From positions 12,377,302 through 12,441,301 of the forward strand of contig OX422215.1 of assembly GCA_949130495.1 (NCBI GenBank): a DNA stretch of 64,000 bases. Reading direction: 5' to 3'. Each line of letters starts with the position of its first letter. Positions within the stretch are counted from its first letter, which is position 1. This DNA is from Sambucus nigra. Lineage: Eukaryota; Streptophyta; Magnoliopsida; Dipsacales; Adoxaceae. Positions 35,705-46,400 of this stretch are shown in pieces. The notes beneath the pieces were generated by a model, which did no database searches, was not told where the DNA came from, and saw only the letters and a program-made list of their open reading frames with translations. A program made the translations under genes and the position numbers.

Positions 35705-38700
35705 CTATTGGTTTTTTCCCTTCAGCTTTCGATACAGGTTCCTCGCCAGCAGCGGATCATTTAAAGTCTGAGGAGAATTAATGAAGTTCAAGTCCTTCAG
35801 CATCCTAACGTTCATGACAAAAGGTCGATCCAGAAGATGCTCAGGACGAGATACCTCAAACTGAGAATGTAAACTGTAGTCACCGAGGTAATTCGCAAGT
35901 AAGCTCCGAGGAATGCACGAGCTGGGATCCATTCCATGTCCAAATTGAACGGTGGCACAGGCAATTCAAGTACCCCAGGATCATAATAATACCACAAATA
36001 ATGTCCCGGTTCGAGTTTTAACACACATAAGGCATTCAGCCAGCCTTGTTTGTTGCCCTCATTATTGGCATTCTAGATACGAGCATCTAAATGGAATAGT
36101 GCCTCGTTGTATCCAGCCATCCAGAACTCCCTGGGCTGTTTGTGGAATTGAAATGTTAACCTCTCAAGCTTCTCATGAAGACTCTAGATGAAAAGTTCAT
36201 TAGTCTCCAACGCTGATTTCTTTGAAGAGAGTTGTTGTTCCAATTCTCTAACCTTCTTGGACAGTTCAGACAAGGCTTCATTTTTTGCCATCAATTGGAA
36301 TGCTTGGTTTTCCAATGTTGACTGAGTACGAGCTTCTTCAACAGTACGACGAAGAGTTCTTGATCGACCCCGAGTAGGTGGAGTACTTTGTTCCTCGACA
36401 ACATCCCGAGCAACTCTTCCTCGTCCACGAGAACCTCTTCCTCGTCCCCGAGTTGCAGTAGAAGTACCCGACCTTCTCAAGGTATCCAACTCTTGCCTTA
36501 ATTTGGCATTCTCAACCTCTAAAAATGAAAATCCCTCGTCAGTCACTGGGATTACAGCTGTTGAAGAAGAAGCTGCAGATTTATACTGTGCTAGCTCTTT
36601 CTGCAAATTGTTATTCTCTTGCTCCAGCAGCTCGGCAATCTGTCTACATGCTTCAACTTCACCCCTTAGGGTTCTCTCCCTGACATCGTACCCAGCAAGG
36701 ATCTTTTTGTGGCCTGTCTCGGCAGAAAGCTGTTGATACCTCTTCTCATACCCCTCGTGCAAAAGGGCAGTTGATTCCTTGTACAGAGTCTGAAGATCTT
36801 CTAAAGTAAATTGAAGATCCTCGATCATTTCATAGTAAGCCACGTTATTGGCCACAGCTCGATCAAGTAAGCCCTTCAGGTACTGATAAGCTTCGACTGC
36901 CTGCTCTGAAGCATCATGACCAAGGATGTCGGCAACTTCTGATGCACTCAGTTCTGTGTGACCAGCCTTATAATATTCATGACATTGCTGCATCAGCTTT
37001 GTGTCATTAGCAGACAGCAGATCCATCATGGCCAGAAACTAACAGAGAAGGAAAAAGTAATCTTCAAAAAGAAGATGAAGGCAAGAGTTAATAAAAAAAG
37101 CAGACAGAACATCAACAACGTAGAGGAACAAAAAAGGTAATTTTATTACATCATCAAAAGTAGTACAGCGTTCAGAATACAAAGTACAAGTAAAAGAAAA
37201 TAGAAATAGATACCAAACAACTTCACACCTTTTCCTTGTCTCCCAAGACTTTCTCGGGAGGCTGGGACGAGGAGCTCGGTTGCTCGGTGGGAACAATAAT
37301 TTGGTCGGCTGGAGTTGGAACTTGTTCAGAAGGAGCAGGCAAAGATGAAATCTCCTCGGTAACTGTCTGAACAGGTTGGGAAGCAAGGACTTGATCACCC
37401 ACTGTCATTGAAGACTCCTCGGATGCAGCTTCGTCTTCTTCCTCATCTTCAATTCTAGGAGGGGGGCCAGGAAGATGTTGTTGAAATAGCTCAGAGTCTT
37501 CGCTAACCTTCAATTCTTGCAGGGCAGCAACCTAACCATCTCGGAAGTATTTCAAACTCCCATATTGCACCTGGGTCATCATTGTTGCTACCCCCCTGTC
37601 CCATCCTTTATCCCAACCGGTACGAAAAGATTTTTTCACAGCCATTTTTCTTTTCATTCTCTCCGAGGAGAGCTTCTCGGATAGAAGATCCTCGGTGGCT
37701 TTCAACTTGGCCTCTACCTCCTCCTTCTGGCGATTTACTTCTCACAGAAGAGTTAGCTCTTCCTCAGCCGATTTCAACTTATTTTCAAGCTCCCCAAAGC
37801 TTGTGAGCTTCTCGGCATATTTTTTATTCTCTCTCTCCAAGTCTGTCACCTTATTTCCCAACTGCACCTTCTCTGCCTCAGATGCAGCCAATTTCTTCTC
37901 CCATTCACCCCTATCCTCGTCATATTTTTTACGGGAATCCTTCAAAGATTGGACAAACTCTGTAAAGCATCCTCCACTCCAGACGAGGATCTAGAAGCCT
38001 TGATTGCTTCATCTTTCTTCACAATAGTGTTAAAACAACTCACCAGCTGAAAAAGGAAATAATGATAAATCAGCACAGAGACATATGTATTGATGGAAAG
38101 GAAGAAAAATTCAAGATAAGAGAAACTTACTGAAGCAATGTGACGAGTAGCTAAGGATGTCAGCATATCCCTAGACATGTTTTCCTCAATTCCTTGGGCT
38201 TCAGGAATGGTCCAAGTCTTTACCGAGCTCATTGCAGAACTCGGGGGAATAATAGTTGGAACACCAGCTCCACTAGCTTGGAGCTGAGGAATGGTTTCAG
38301 AACAACTGACCGGGGAGGATTTCTTCAGTCTCCTCGGTGGCACTTCAACAGTTTCAACCAAAGAAGAGCTTTTGGTTGGGGAAATGGTGATCACTTCCAC
38401 AAGTGCATCCTTCTTACTAGGAGCCACTGGGGGCTTCTCGGCAGCCTTCTGAGGAGCAACAGAAGGGGCAGCATCTACTTTCTTTGTCCCCTTTGGGACG
38501 TCATTCTTGTTTCTTTTTCCATCTCCAGCAGAGGAAGTCTCCTCAAAGATGGCAGGAACTCTTCTTTTGCCCATTTTCTGACTCAAAGGAATATGAGAGT
38601 CTGGTGAAGAATCCTCAGAAGCTGGCAATGGTTCACTAATGTTGACCACAGGACGAGCAGTAAAGGATGATGTATAGCTCCTGTACTGCAACAAGTATGA

Positions 38701-39396
38701 AGCAGACCTGACGTGCTCGTCTGAAACTTTTTGATGCAAACTCCAGACATGTTTCAAATGCTTGATATTCACTTCTGATTCTTTTAGTCTTTCTTTTGCT
38801 GTCAACTGCAAACAAATACATATTGAAATGTCAATCACACATTTATTCAAACATAATAAAATCATAATTTCAGAAATAAAATGAAAATATCCTATCCCAT
38901 TGCCATATGGAGGGCATCTGGGACCTTCATATACTTCACCTCCAACCAAAGGGGCATGTTGCCAATTTTTGATAACTACCCCATGTTCAAAGTAATCCCT
39001 ATTAGCATCAGGGAGATTGACTACTAAAGCCCTATTCAAAAATCTAGTTTTTAAATAATAAACATTGTCTAGAACAGCCCATCTATAACAGTACATAATC
39101 TCAGGAATTCCTATACGAGTTCCATGAGTTTGATTTAACCTATGCACCCCATTAACTATTCTCCATGTGTTGGGGGCTATTTTTGCAGGAACAACATCGA
39201 AATGATGGCAGAACTCTAAGAATAAAGAGTTTGGTGGAAAAGAAAATCCACATTCAGCAATAAAGAGGCTGGGGAACCAATGTCCCTCAGCCAAACGAAA
39301 ATAATTTGAAGGTTCAGAAAGATCCTCCAAAGTTACCCAAGATGGAATGGAAAAATCAGAACGGAATTTCTCAAGAGATTCAATAACATAAACCAT
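35705..39396 (-). pseudogene. Antisense extra gene of the Tat element (coiled-coil protein, intron-containing, degraded)
   Basis: Reads opposite to gag-pol. ATG at 39396 has a good context (ACCATGG), followed by MVYVIESLEKFRSDFSIPSW. The N-terminal block with FPPNSLFLEFCHHFDVVPAK and APNTWRIVNG resembles the plant 'putative gypsy type transposon' domain family. Then come a Ser/Pro/Lys-rich linker, coiled coils (KKYDEDRGEWEKKLAASEAE region, and about 36190-37029) and an RG-rich patch (TRGRGRGSRGRGR). Introns are visible at 38047-38130 (GTAAGT...TTTTTCAG, 84 nt) and 37039-37228 (GTGTGA...CTGTTAG, 190 nt); removing them joins the frames correctly. A further acceptor TTTGCAG ends at 38806 without a clear GT donor. 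Damage: frameshift near 37965, TGA 37742-37744, TAG 37532-37534, TAG 36184-36186, TAG 36073-36075, frameshift near 35930. Function unknown. Confidence 0.8.
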
Positions 39397-39799
39397 GGTA
39401 AATAAAAGAAGAAGGAAGAAGATCTTACAGGAAAAAGGGAGATCTGTTGACAACGAACGAAGACAAGGATGAACGCACAAGAGAAAGAAAGACTATGGAA
39501 AACTCGAAAGCAGAAAATTGGAAAAGGTAAAAGACGGTGGGATTGCCTATGAAGCTTAAATACTTTGCCTTCGGAAACGGCGAAAGAAATGATTACAAAA
39601 AAGAAACTATTACGCTACCGGCGGCTAAAAGGACAAAAAGTGCACGAAGATCGAAGCGCTTATAAAAATTCAAAAAGGCGGATTCTGCGAATTTGGAAGG
39701 AAATTCAAATACGGAGAAATGTTCCTAAAAACCAGGAAGATCATTTAATATTGCCATATACCGAGAAAGAATGTTTCATATTCCTCAAAGTTCGAAATA
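39397..39799. other. Spacer between antisense gene start and polypurine tract
   Basis: Upstream region of the antisense gene, expected to hold its promoter on the minus strand. GCTTAAATACTTTGCC near 39555-39570 is AT-rich, but no TATA box is convincing. The 92-codon plus-strand frame at 39565 lacks recognisable content. Confidence 0.4.
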
Positions 39800-39817
39800 T
39801 GAAACATTGGGGGCTTC
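39800..39817 (+). other. Polypurine tract region of the Tat element
   Basis: GAAACATTGGGGGCTTC precedes the 3' LTR start TGTTGATACC. This form, with a G-run and CTTC, is common in the lineage. Confidence 0.6.
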
Positions 39818-40387
39818 TGTTGATACCAAAATTAGTACGCTGATATGGACGAATAATAAGAAGACACGTGTCAATCTACGTGGCACAATAGCAACGAGGA
39901 AGTTCATTTTCCCGACCAAATCATGTTCGCTCCGAGCAACAAGGATACTCCGAGGAACTACTACACTCCGAGGAACTCCAGCGCTCCGAGGAACTCTTGA
40001 GTAACGAGCAACTAAGGCGGTCTGAGCTGCATCTCGACCACAGCATTGATTGCCAGATAATCAACAGTTTAACTATTCATTGAATGCTTATCATCTTGAC
40101 GCATACGCTTGAAGAGCATTAAATGAATTACCCTTTCATATGTATATCATTTAATGTATCACCCTTTCAGATTATAGCCTCAAGGCTATAAATACATTGT
40201 ATCACCCTCATTCAAAGGGACCGGAACTTCTTGATAGAACTTGTAATCGAGAATTCCCAAAACACTCAGCAATAACATAACAGGGGACGTAGACCATTCT
40301 TATAAGGCTGAACCACTTTAAAATTCTTTGTCTCATTTATTTATCTGTGATTGAATAATTAGAGTGATCTAATTTTTTACATCAACA
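39818..40387 (+). repeat. 3' LTR of the Tat element
   Basis: 570 bp, same length as the 5' LTR with about eight substitutions (for example CGGTCTGAGC against CGGTCCGAGC, CTTGACGCAT against CTTGACACAT, CAGGGGACGTAGACC against CAGTGGACGTAGGCC). Followed by the duplication GTAAC. Confidence 0.95.
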
Positions 40388-40392
40388 GTAAC

Positions 40393-40984
40393 TTTAATGT
40401 AGATAACTCTATTTCAGTGTGTTTATCTTGCTAAATGATTCTTATACTGACATTAGTATTTATCTGTATCGGAATTTGGGTGATTATATGTGTATCACTG
40501 TTTTTAGATGAGCGCTGAGACATGTTATGTATGTAAGTGACGATGGGAAGCATTCACTTTGGATTAATTGTATTTTTGCACAATAAATTTAATAAGTTAA
40601 TGCTTACACACTATAGAGCGCTAACCGAAAATTATAAATATTTTCTCCCTCCAGGTGCTCCTGGAGAAGTATAGTAGGACTGTTGAAAGTTCAGCCTCTC
40701 AGTTTCACTTTACGTATCGAATTTCAGATTGTTGATTCTAAATTAGGTTGCTATTCTCCTTCAGTTCTTTTTACTTTTAAATTATTGTATGGGCATAAGC
40801 CCAAAGTCTATTTTATTTCTTACGGGTTTGAGACACTTATGAGTGTGTTGCAATTTATTTTTATTATGTTGATGTTGGATTATATTATTACATTGGATGT
40901 TAATTTAAATTCAGATTCAAACTCAACCATAGATTACAAATAAATATTTTATTTGGTGTAATGCTGAGAATGGAGGTTGTTACA
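40393..40984 (+). mobile_element. LTR remnant hosting the later insertions, part 3 (LTR end)
   Basis: Contains TTTTCTCCCTCCAGGTGCTC (40641-40660), matching the acceptor-like sites of the tandem-array LTRs and the solo LTR, and ends GTAATGCTGAGAATGGAGGTTGTTACA-like sequence, parallel to GTGATGCTAAGAATGGAC and the GGGTTGTCACA end of the array LTR in element sense. The 86-codon frame here has no recognisable product. Confidence 0.6.
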
Positions 40985-41201
40985 CATATCTGCTATCAAC
41001 ATATCGATTTTTAAAAAATTGTAAAAAAAATAGTTTTCAAACAAATTTGGTATACATAATCTACAGAATGAAAAGATCGTCTGCAAAGAAACTTATCCAA
41101 AAAGAACTTGAAAGTGGGTGATTTGAAAAATTGATGAATACGTGCATTTTTAACCGTTGAAACTTGTTATCATTATCTCACTCTCTTCCCAATTAAATTA
41201 T
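40985..41201. other. Non-coding, AT-rich
   Basis: No gene or repeat recognised. Confidence 0.4.
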
Positions 41202-41393
41202 GGGTAATTTACAATTAGGTCCCTCGCAAATAATTTTTAAACACTTAAAGGACAATTTACTATTAGATCCACTTGTTATGCCACAAGCGTAAACTTCTAC
41301 ATGAATAAAATTAGTGAACCTAAATGTTTAAAATTTGTCAAAATTCCTTTAGTGTTTAAAATTGTTTGTGAGGGACCTAAAAGTACTTTGCCC
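41202..41393. mobile_element. MULE-type MITE, 192 bp
   Basis: Left arm GGGTAATTTACAATTAGGTC and right arm (reverse complement) GGGCAAAGTACTTTTAGGTC continue as long, imperfect inverted repeats through CCCTC and AAACACT. A perfect 9-bp duplication TTAAATTAT flanks it (41193-41201 and 41394-41402). A 9-bp duplication is characteristic of Mutator-like elements. Non-coding. Confidence 0.85.
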
Positions 41394-41548
41394 TTAAATT
41401 ATTGGATGTAATTTTTTGTAGATAATCTTCTCATTATAAAGATGGTGTATACCAAATTTGATTTAAAGATACATTCTTTTACTATTTTTTTAAAAATGAA
41501 AATTGTTCATAAGTATGTTGGAGAGTCTAACTCATTATATATATAGTA

Positions 41549-41727
41549 ATGCTCTTGTGCTGACCAGTCTGCATTTTAAGAGTGCGGACCGAATAAGTAT
41601 CACTTGACGGTGAGCTTAGAAATTACCGATTAAACTATAGGCACTCTCTCTTTTTTGCGCTCACCGTCAAGTGACACATGTCCGGTCCGCGCTCTTAAAA
41701 TACGGACTGATTCGCACAAAAGCAATA
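41549..41727. mobile_element. Foldback MITE
   Basis: Arms of about 68 bp share TTTTAAGAG, GCGGACC and TCACTTGACGGTGAGC in inverted orientation around a 40-bp centre with CTCTCTC. Target duplication not resolved. Confidence 0.75.
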
Positions 41728-43433
41728 TTTTTTTTTTGTGTGTGTGTGTGTGTGTGTATATATAAAGAGAGAGAGAGAGATTTCGAGTCGAGTCCTTAAC
41801 AAATTGGTCCTACCAATATTCATACCCGATTCATTTAATTAGCGAGTAATCGAGTTACTCGACCAATTAACAGACCTAGGTGCATGTCCTTTGAAAGTAT
41901 AAAAGTCTTACCATGTCGTCGGTCTAATAAGCCATGTGGGTGAATCTTTCTCAAAAGGTTTGATTGTGCTCAACGTTCATCCGTTAGACAAATATGGACC
42001 AGATAGGTCTCCCCAAGCATTTGAGTCGTACATCTGGATCAAGGGGATTGAAGTTCCGAAGAACCTTCCTAAGTCAATGGCCATTAACTTTTAATGCCCA
42101 TTATATATTTCAACAATACAATTTTCCAGCAAGGTTTTAAGAATGTTAAAGCATAACTCGAGACCAATATCTTATTTTTCTAGAAAATGAAACATTAAAA
42201 AAGCATTACGAGATTTGGATAGTATTATATGGGCCCTTTCGGTATGCGATAACGTTGGGTGAGGTTTCATTCCTTTCGTCCAATCCTGAATATGTGTGTA
42301 AATATTGTATTGGATGTGAGGTAAAGTTGAATAAAAATGCGAACCTTAATAAAAGCATATTAGCTCATTTGAAAAGTGGGTGGAATCAAAATACATCCAA
42401 TAAGAGCAAATTCTTAATTTCCCACGAATATCCTTACAAATATTTTTTGTGGAAGACAAAAACGCTCATAAAAATTAAATCTAAAAATTATCCGTAAAAC
42501 TAAAATACTTTTTTTGTGAAGACAATTTGATTATGCAAATATTTATAATAAATTATTCAATCGCTTACATATTGAGAATCTTTTAAAATATATTATCTTT
42601 CGAGTTCATACCGTTGTAAATAGTTAGCCGTATTGTGTTTAGTAACCATATTGTGCAACACAACCTATAGTGTGTCATTTACTCGTATAATGAAACTTAA
42701 CAGGAACTTCTACCGTTAAAAAATTCAACTAAATTTATATATCATACGAAAAAGTGGCACCAAATCATAAGTTGGACCAATGAGTGGAGACCAAATATAA
42801 AATGACCATTAAATAAAATATTGATGAGTTAGTACAAACCAGAACCTCCATGCTTGCTATGTCAGGTGTATATTTACACAAATCATTAATCATATCCAAC
42901 ATAACAACTCCATACAATAACATAAAAACTTGGTATGATATGATCTACCAGGTGTATATTACATTGGGTACAAGAGAGCATTTCTAAATCCTCCAAATTT
43001 TCCTCCAGGACATACAGGAGTAAGATCAACGCCCGATATAATTTTTAATCTACATCTTTAGTCTGAATTCTGGATTTAAAAAGTATAATTATTTTTAATA
43101 TAGATAGAACCTATGAATGAATATATTTAGTATAATTCAGAAATAAAGCATCGTCTAGATGACATTCTACGTAGAAACAAACAACGCGTGAGATAATAAT
43201 ATAAAAAAAATGCTCCATTTTTTCAGATAATTATATTGAAATTATAAAACTCAATAAATCATAATAGTATAAAGAGATACTACGCAAGTACCCACCTAGT
43301 TATCGAAATTTGCCATAAAACTCTTTAGTCCTGCTAACAAGAATAAAGAATAAAGAATAAAGAAGAAGAAAAAGATGCAACTGTTCCAACCTATCAAACA
43401 AGACGATTTGATAGACCCCAAATAACACATTCC
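41728..43433. other. Non-coding region downstream of the host gene
   Basis: AT-rich. Contains a (GT)n(TA)(GA)n microsatellite at 41738-41780. A stretch at 42225-42560 weakly parallels 49230-49560 (GTGAGGTAAAGTTGAATAAA against ATGAGGTAAAGTTGGATGAA, then TTTGTGAAGACAATTTGATT against TTTGTGAAGGCGATTTGGTT), so both may be decayed copies of one repeat. No exon with good splice sites was found. Confidence 0.45.
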
Positions 43434-46400
43434 TCAACCGCCTTGACTATTAAATTTTCTTGGGGCACACCCTTTAGGGTCACCAAATCGGTTGGCTCTG
43501 GAGAGCTGGAAACGAAATATGTTGGAGAAATAGTTCGAGATATAGCTGGAAACGAAATGTGTCAGAGATATAGGTTGGGAATGATATTTGCTGGAGATAT
43601 AGGTGGAGAAACTGGGCTCGTTAAGGTATACGAAGTCGTATGTAAGATTTACGTCTTCTGTGTCCTCAAAAGATCTGAAAAATAAGTAGTTCGGAAAAGG
43701 TAGAAAAAGTAAGCAGATTCCTTTCTAACTTGAAGGCAAGAAAACATGTAGAAAAAGTATGTATATGCACATAGTAAAGAACGAGAACCAGTAAACTCAA
43801 TTACTGATTACTGGTCTCGATTTCACTTATTTGCGTGTCTTTTGAAAGCCTAAAAGATATAATATATAATATTAAATAGGAGAAGAGAGGAGAACTGCCT
43901 GACAAAATACATTATAAATTAACCCAACTGCAAGTCAGCTAAACAATTAAAATCCATATTAAACTCCATAGCACTCTTGTATACTATTTCAAAAAGAAGG
44001 AAGCAAGGAGTGGGAATTTATTCTCTCTCCATAGCACTTGTATGATTGAAAATGGAAAGTAAACTCACCTCGAGCCCTGCGGTGCACCAGCCTCTTCCTC
44101 AAATTTATCACTTATGAGCTGTGAAAACAATAATCACAACCTATGCCGTAAGCTCTAAACATAAACAAAAGAATGGAGTGCTGAGAGACAACAAGAATTA
44201 ACACTTACCGGATTTGTTTTTGACGCAAGTCCTTCGATGAGCTAGTAGAACAATCAACACAAAGACAGGAAAATTAATAAAAATGAGGCTTTAATAATAA
44301 TCACATTGTCGGTTACTTGAGAAGAAGGCTCTAATGAGTAGCTATATATTTTTTTAAGAAAAAATTACTGCTTTATTCATAAATAACAGTGAATATCCAT
44401 GTTTATTTGATTGCCAGAATCTGACTTGGAATAATTATACAGGGTTTCCTACAGGACAACTCGATAATGCATATTTTGACATGTAAAGGAAAAAATGAAA
44501 AAAGAGCTCCCTATTTTTCTTGTAGCAATGGAAGATACCGGACCCCCAAAGAGTTCATTGCCACGAAAATCTAAAAGGCAAGAACATAACATTCTTATCT
44601 TTTTCCACTCATTAACCTCGTGTAAAATTGAACTAGTTTTCAATCATTTTCCATCTTCGTAATTGAGTGCAACAATATTTTAACTTCCACAAGATAGGAG
44701 TGGTGTGTATATATATAGAAGATAATCCTCAACCAATATATGAAACAATTTTACGTCCATACCTGCTCAAAGAAATCCACAATATGAAAAGGAATACGAG
44801 TTTCTGCTGAAATATAAATGTCTCCATCTTGAATTAATCTTTTTTCCACTGAAAACAAAATTGACGTTTCACCGTCCCCTACAAGAGAGAAACCAATGAT
44901 CCCATAGTTGTAGCAATGCAGATCAATTATAATTGAGAAATATCAAAATAGAAAACAAAAAAAAGTATAGTACTCGTACAATCTAGGATGCCATCTAAGC
45001 GCAAGGACATGCCATCTCTGCTCAAACACATGGCATTACAGTAACCGAAAAATGGAATAATACTAATTCCTGGGGAAGAAAAAGATAAGTTAGTAACTCA
45101 CCACTTCAAGTACCACTACAAATTATCCAAAACAAGCATCCGTCCATCCTTCGAACATTCAAAAATTAAATATAAATAAGGGGCTTATACCAAATAGTAA
45201 CTCGATCATTTTTTAATACACTTTGTTCAATCCTTTTTATTTTGTTCCAAAAAGTCCATCACCACAAAAAAACACAAAAAAAAGGAGCTCCGGTGAGGGT
45301 CACCGGCGCTCCGACAGTGGGGGTGGGGTGGGGTGGGGGTGGAGGTGTTTGAGGAACTTTTTGGAACAAAATAAAAAGACTTGGACTAAATGTGTATTAA
45401 AAATATTTGAGGGACTTTTTGGTAATTTATTCTATAAATAGTTAAAAAAAAATCTTCAAGGCCCGTTTTATTATGCTTATGTTTTTAAATATTGGTGTGC
45501 ATTTGGTAAACTTGTTTTTAATTCCAGTTTTCTAAAACATTAAAAACTAACACACAAAATAGGTAATCATCTATATATAATTGGGAAAAGGCTTTGTTGA
45601 GTTGAGTAAATGAGTATATATATTATATAAATGCGTATATATAATATACATATATACACATGCACAATCATGATATATACATAAATGTATAAATAAATAC
45701 AAATAATAAATATTACACACACACATATATGTATAAATCACATTACATGTAAAATACACAATAAAACTATATACACACAGGAATTGATAATATTATGTAA
45801 TACATATGTACTATATGTAAACTTTATATAATTACATACACGTATGATACATATACAAATTTGTATATACGTATCATATATGTAACTAATATTATTTAAC
45901 TTACAGATCTTAGTATATTATATATTGTAATAATACGAACATATACGTAATTATGTGTACATTTACAATTTTTAATTATCGTAAATATACACATATTTAT
46001 GTATTATATATTATATATGTATTTTACCTATTAAAGTACGAATGCATGACAATATAGAGACTGAAAGATTTTGCATTGAAAAACAGGAAACAAAACTTAG
46101 AAAACACCCTTTTGCTGTTTTTTGAAAACAGGATTCCAACTCGAAATATTATAATTCAAAATTTAAAAACAGGCGTATAAAACGCAAATTCTTACCACAA
46201 CTGTATTTAAACGCAGGAAATAGCGTTATGACTCATAAACAAAAAGGCCTTGGGGACCGTTTGGTTCTGTATTCAGAAAATTCGATTTAAATACTATTTT
46301 TAAATACAGTTTTAAAATCCAGTTTTTTGTGTTTGTAAATATTGGTGCGCGTTTGGTAAACTTGTTTTTAAATACAGTTTTTTGAAATTTTGACAAAATT

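Larger units (their letters stand above)
28028..40387 (+). mobile_element. Tat-lineage Ty3/gypsy retrotransposon with antisense extra gene
   Basis: Complete element of 12,360 bp. The 570-bp LTRs (28028-28597 and 39818-40387) begin TGTTRATACC and end CATCAACA. The target duplication is GTAAC (28023-28027 and 40388-40392). Order: LTR, primer site, gag, protease, RT, RNase H, second RNase H, integrase, tandem repeats, antisense gene, polypurine tract, LTR. The duplicated RNase H and the antisense gene downstream of integrase are known traits of the Tat lineage (for example Grande-type elements). The LTRs differ at about eight positions by eye. The gag and protease part has one frameshift and three stops, so this copy is not autonomous. 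Confidence 0.95.

Noticed and set aside
38807..38910. A third intron in the antisense gene before the acceptor ending at 38806
   Set aside because: The acceptor TTTGCAG is good but no GT donor lies in the plausible range; mentioned in the gene entry but not counted.
43443..43685. 80-codon plus-strand frame
   Set aside because: Antisense shadow of the terminal host exon, which has an acceptor site and phase agreement with the neighbouring exons.
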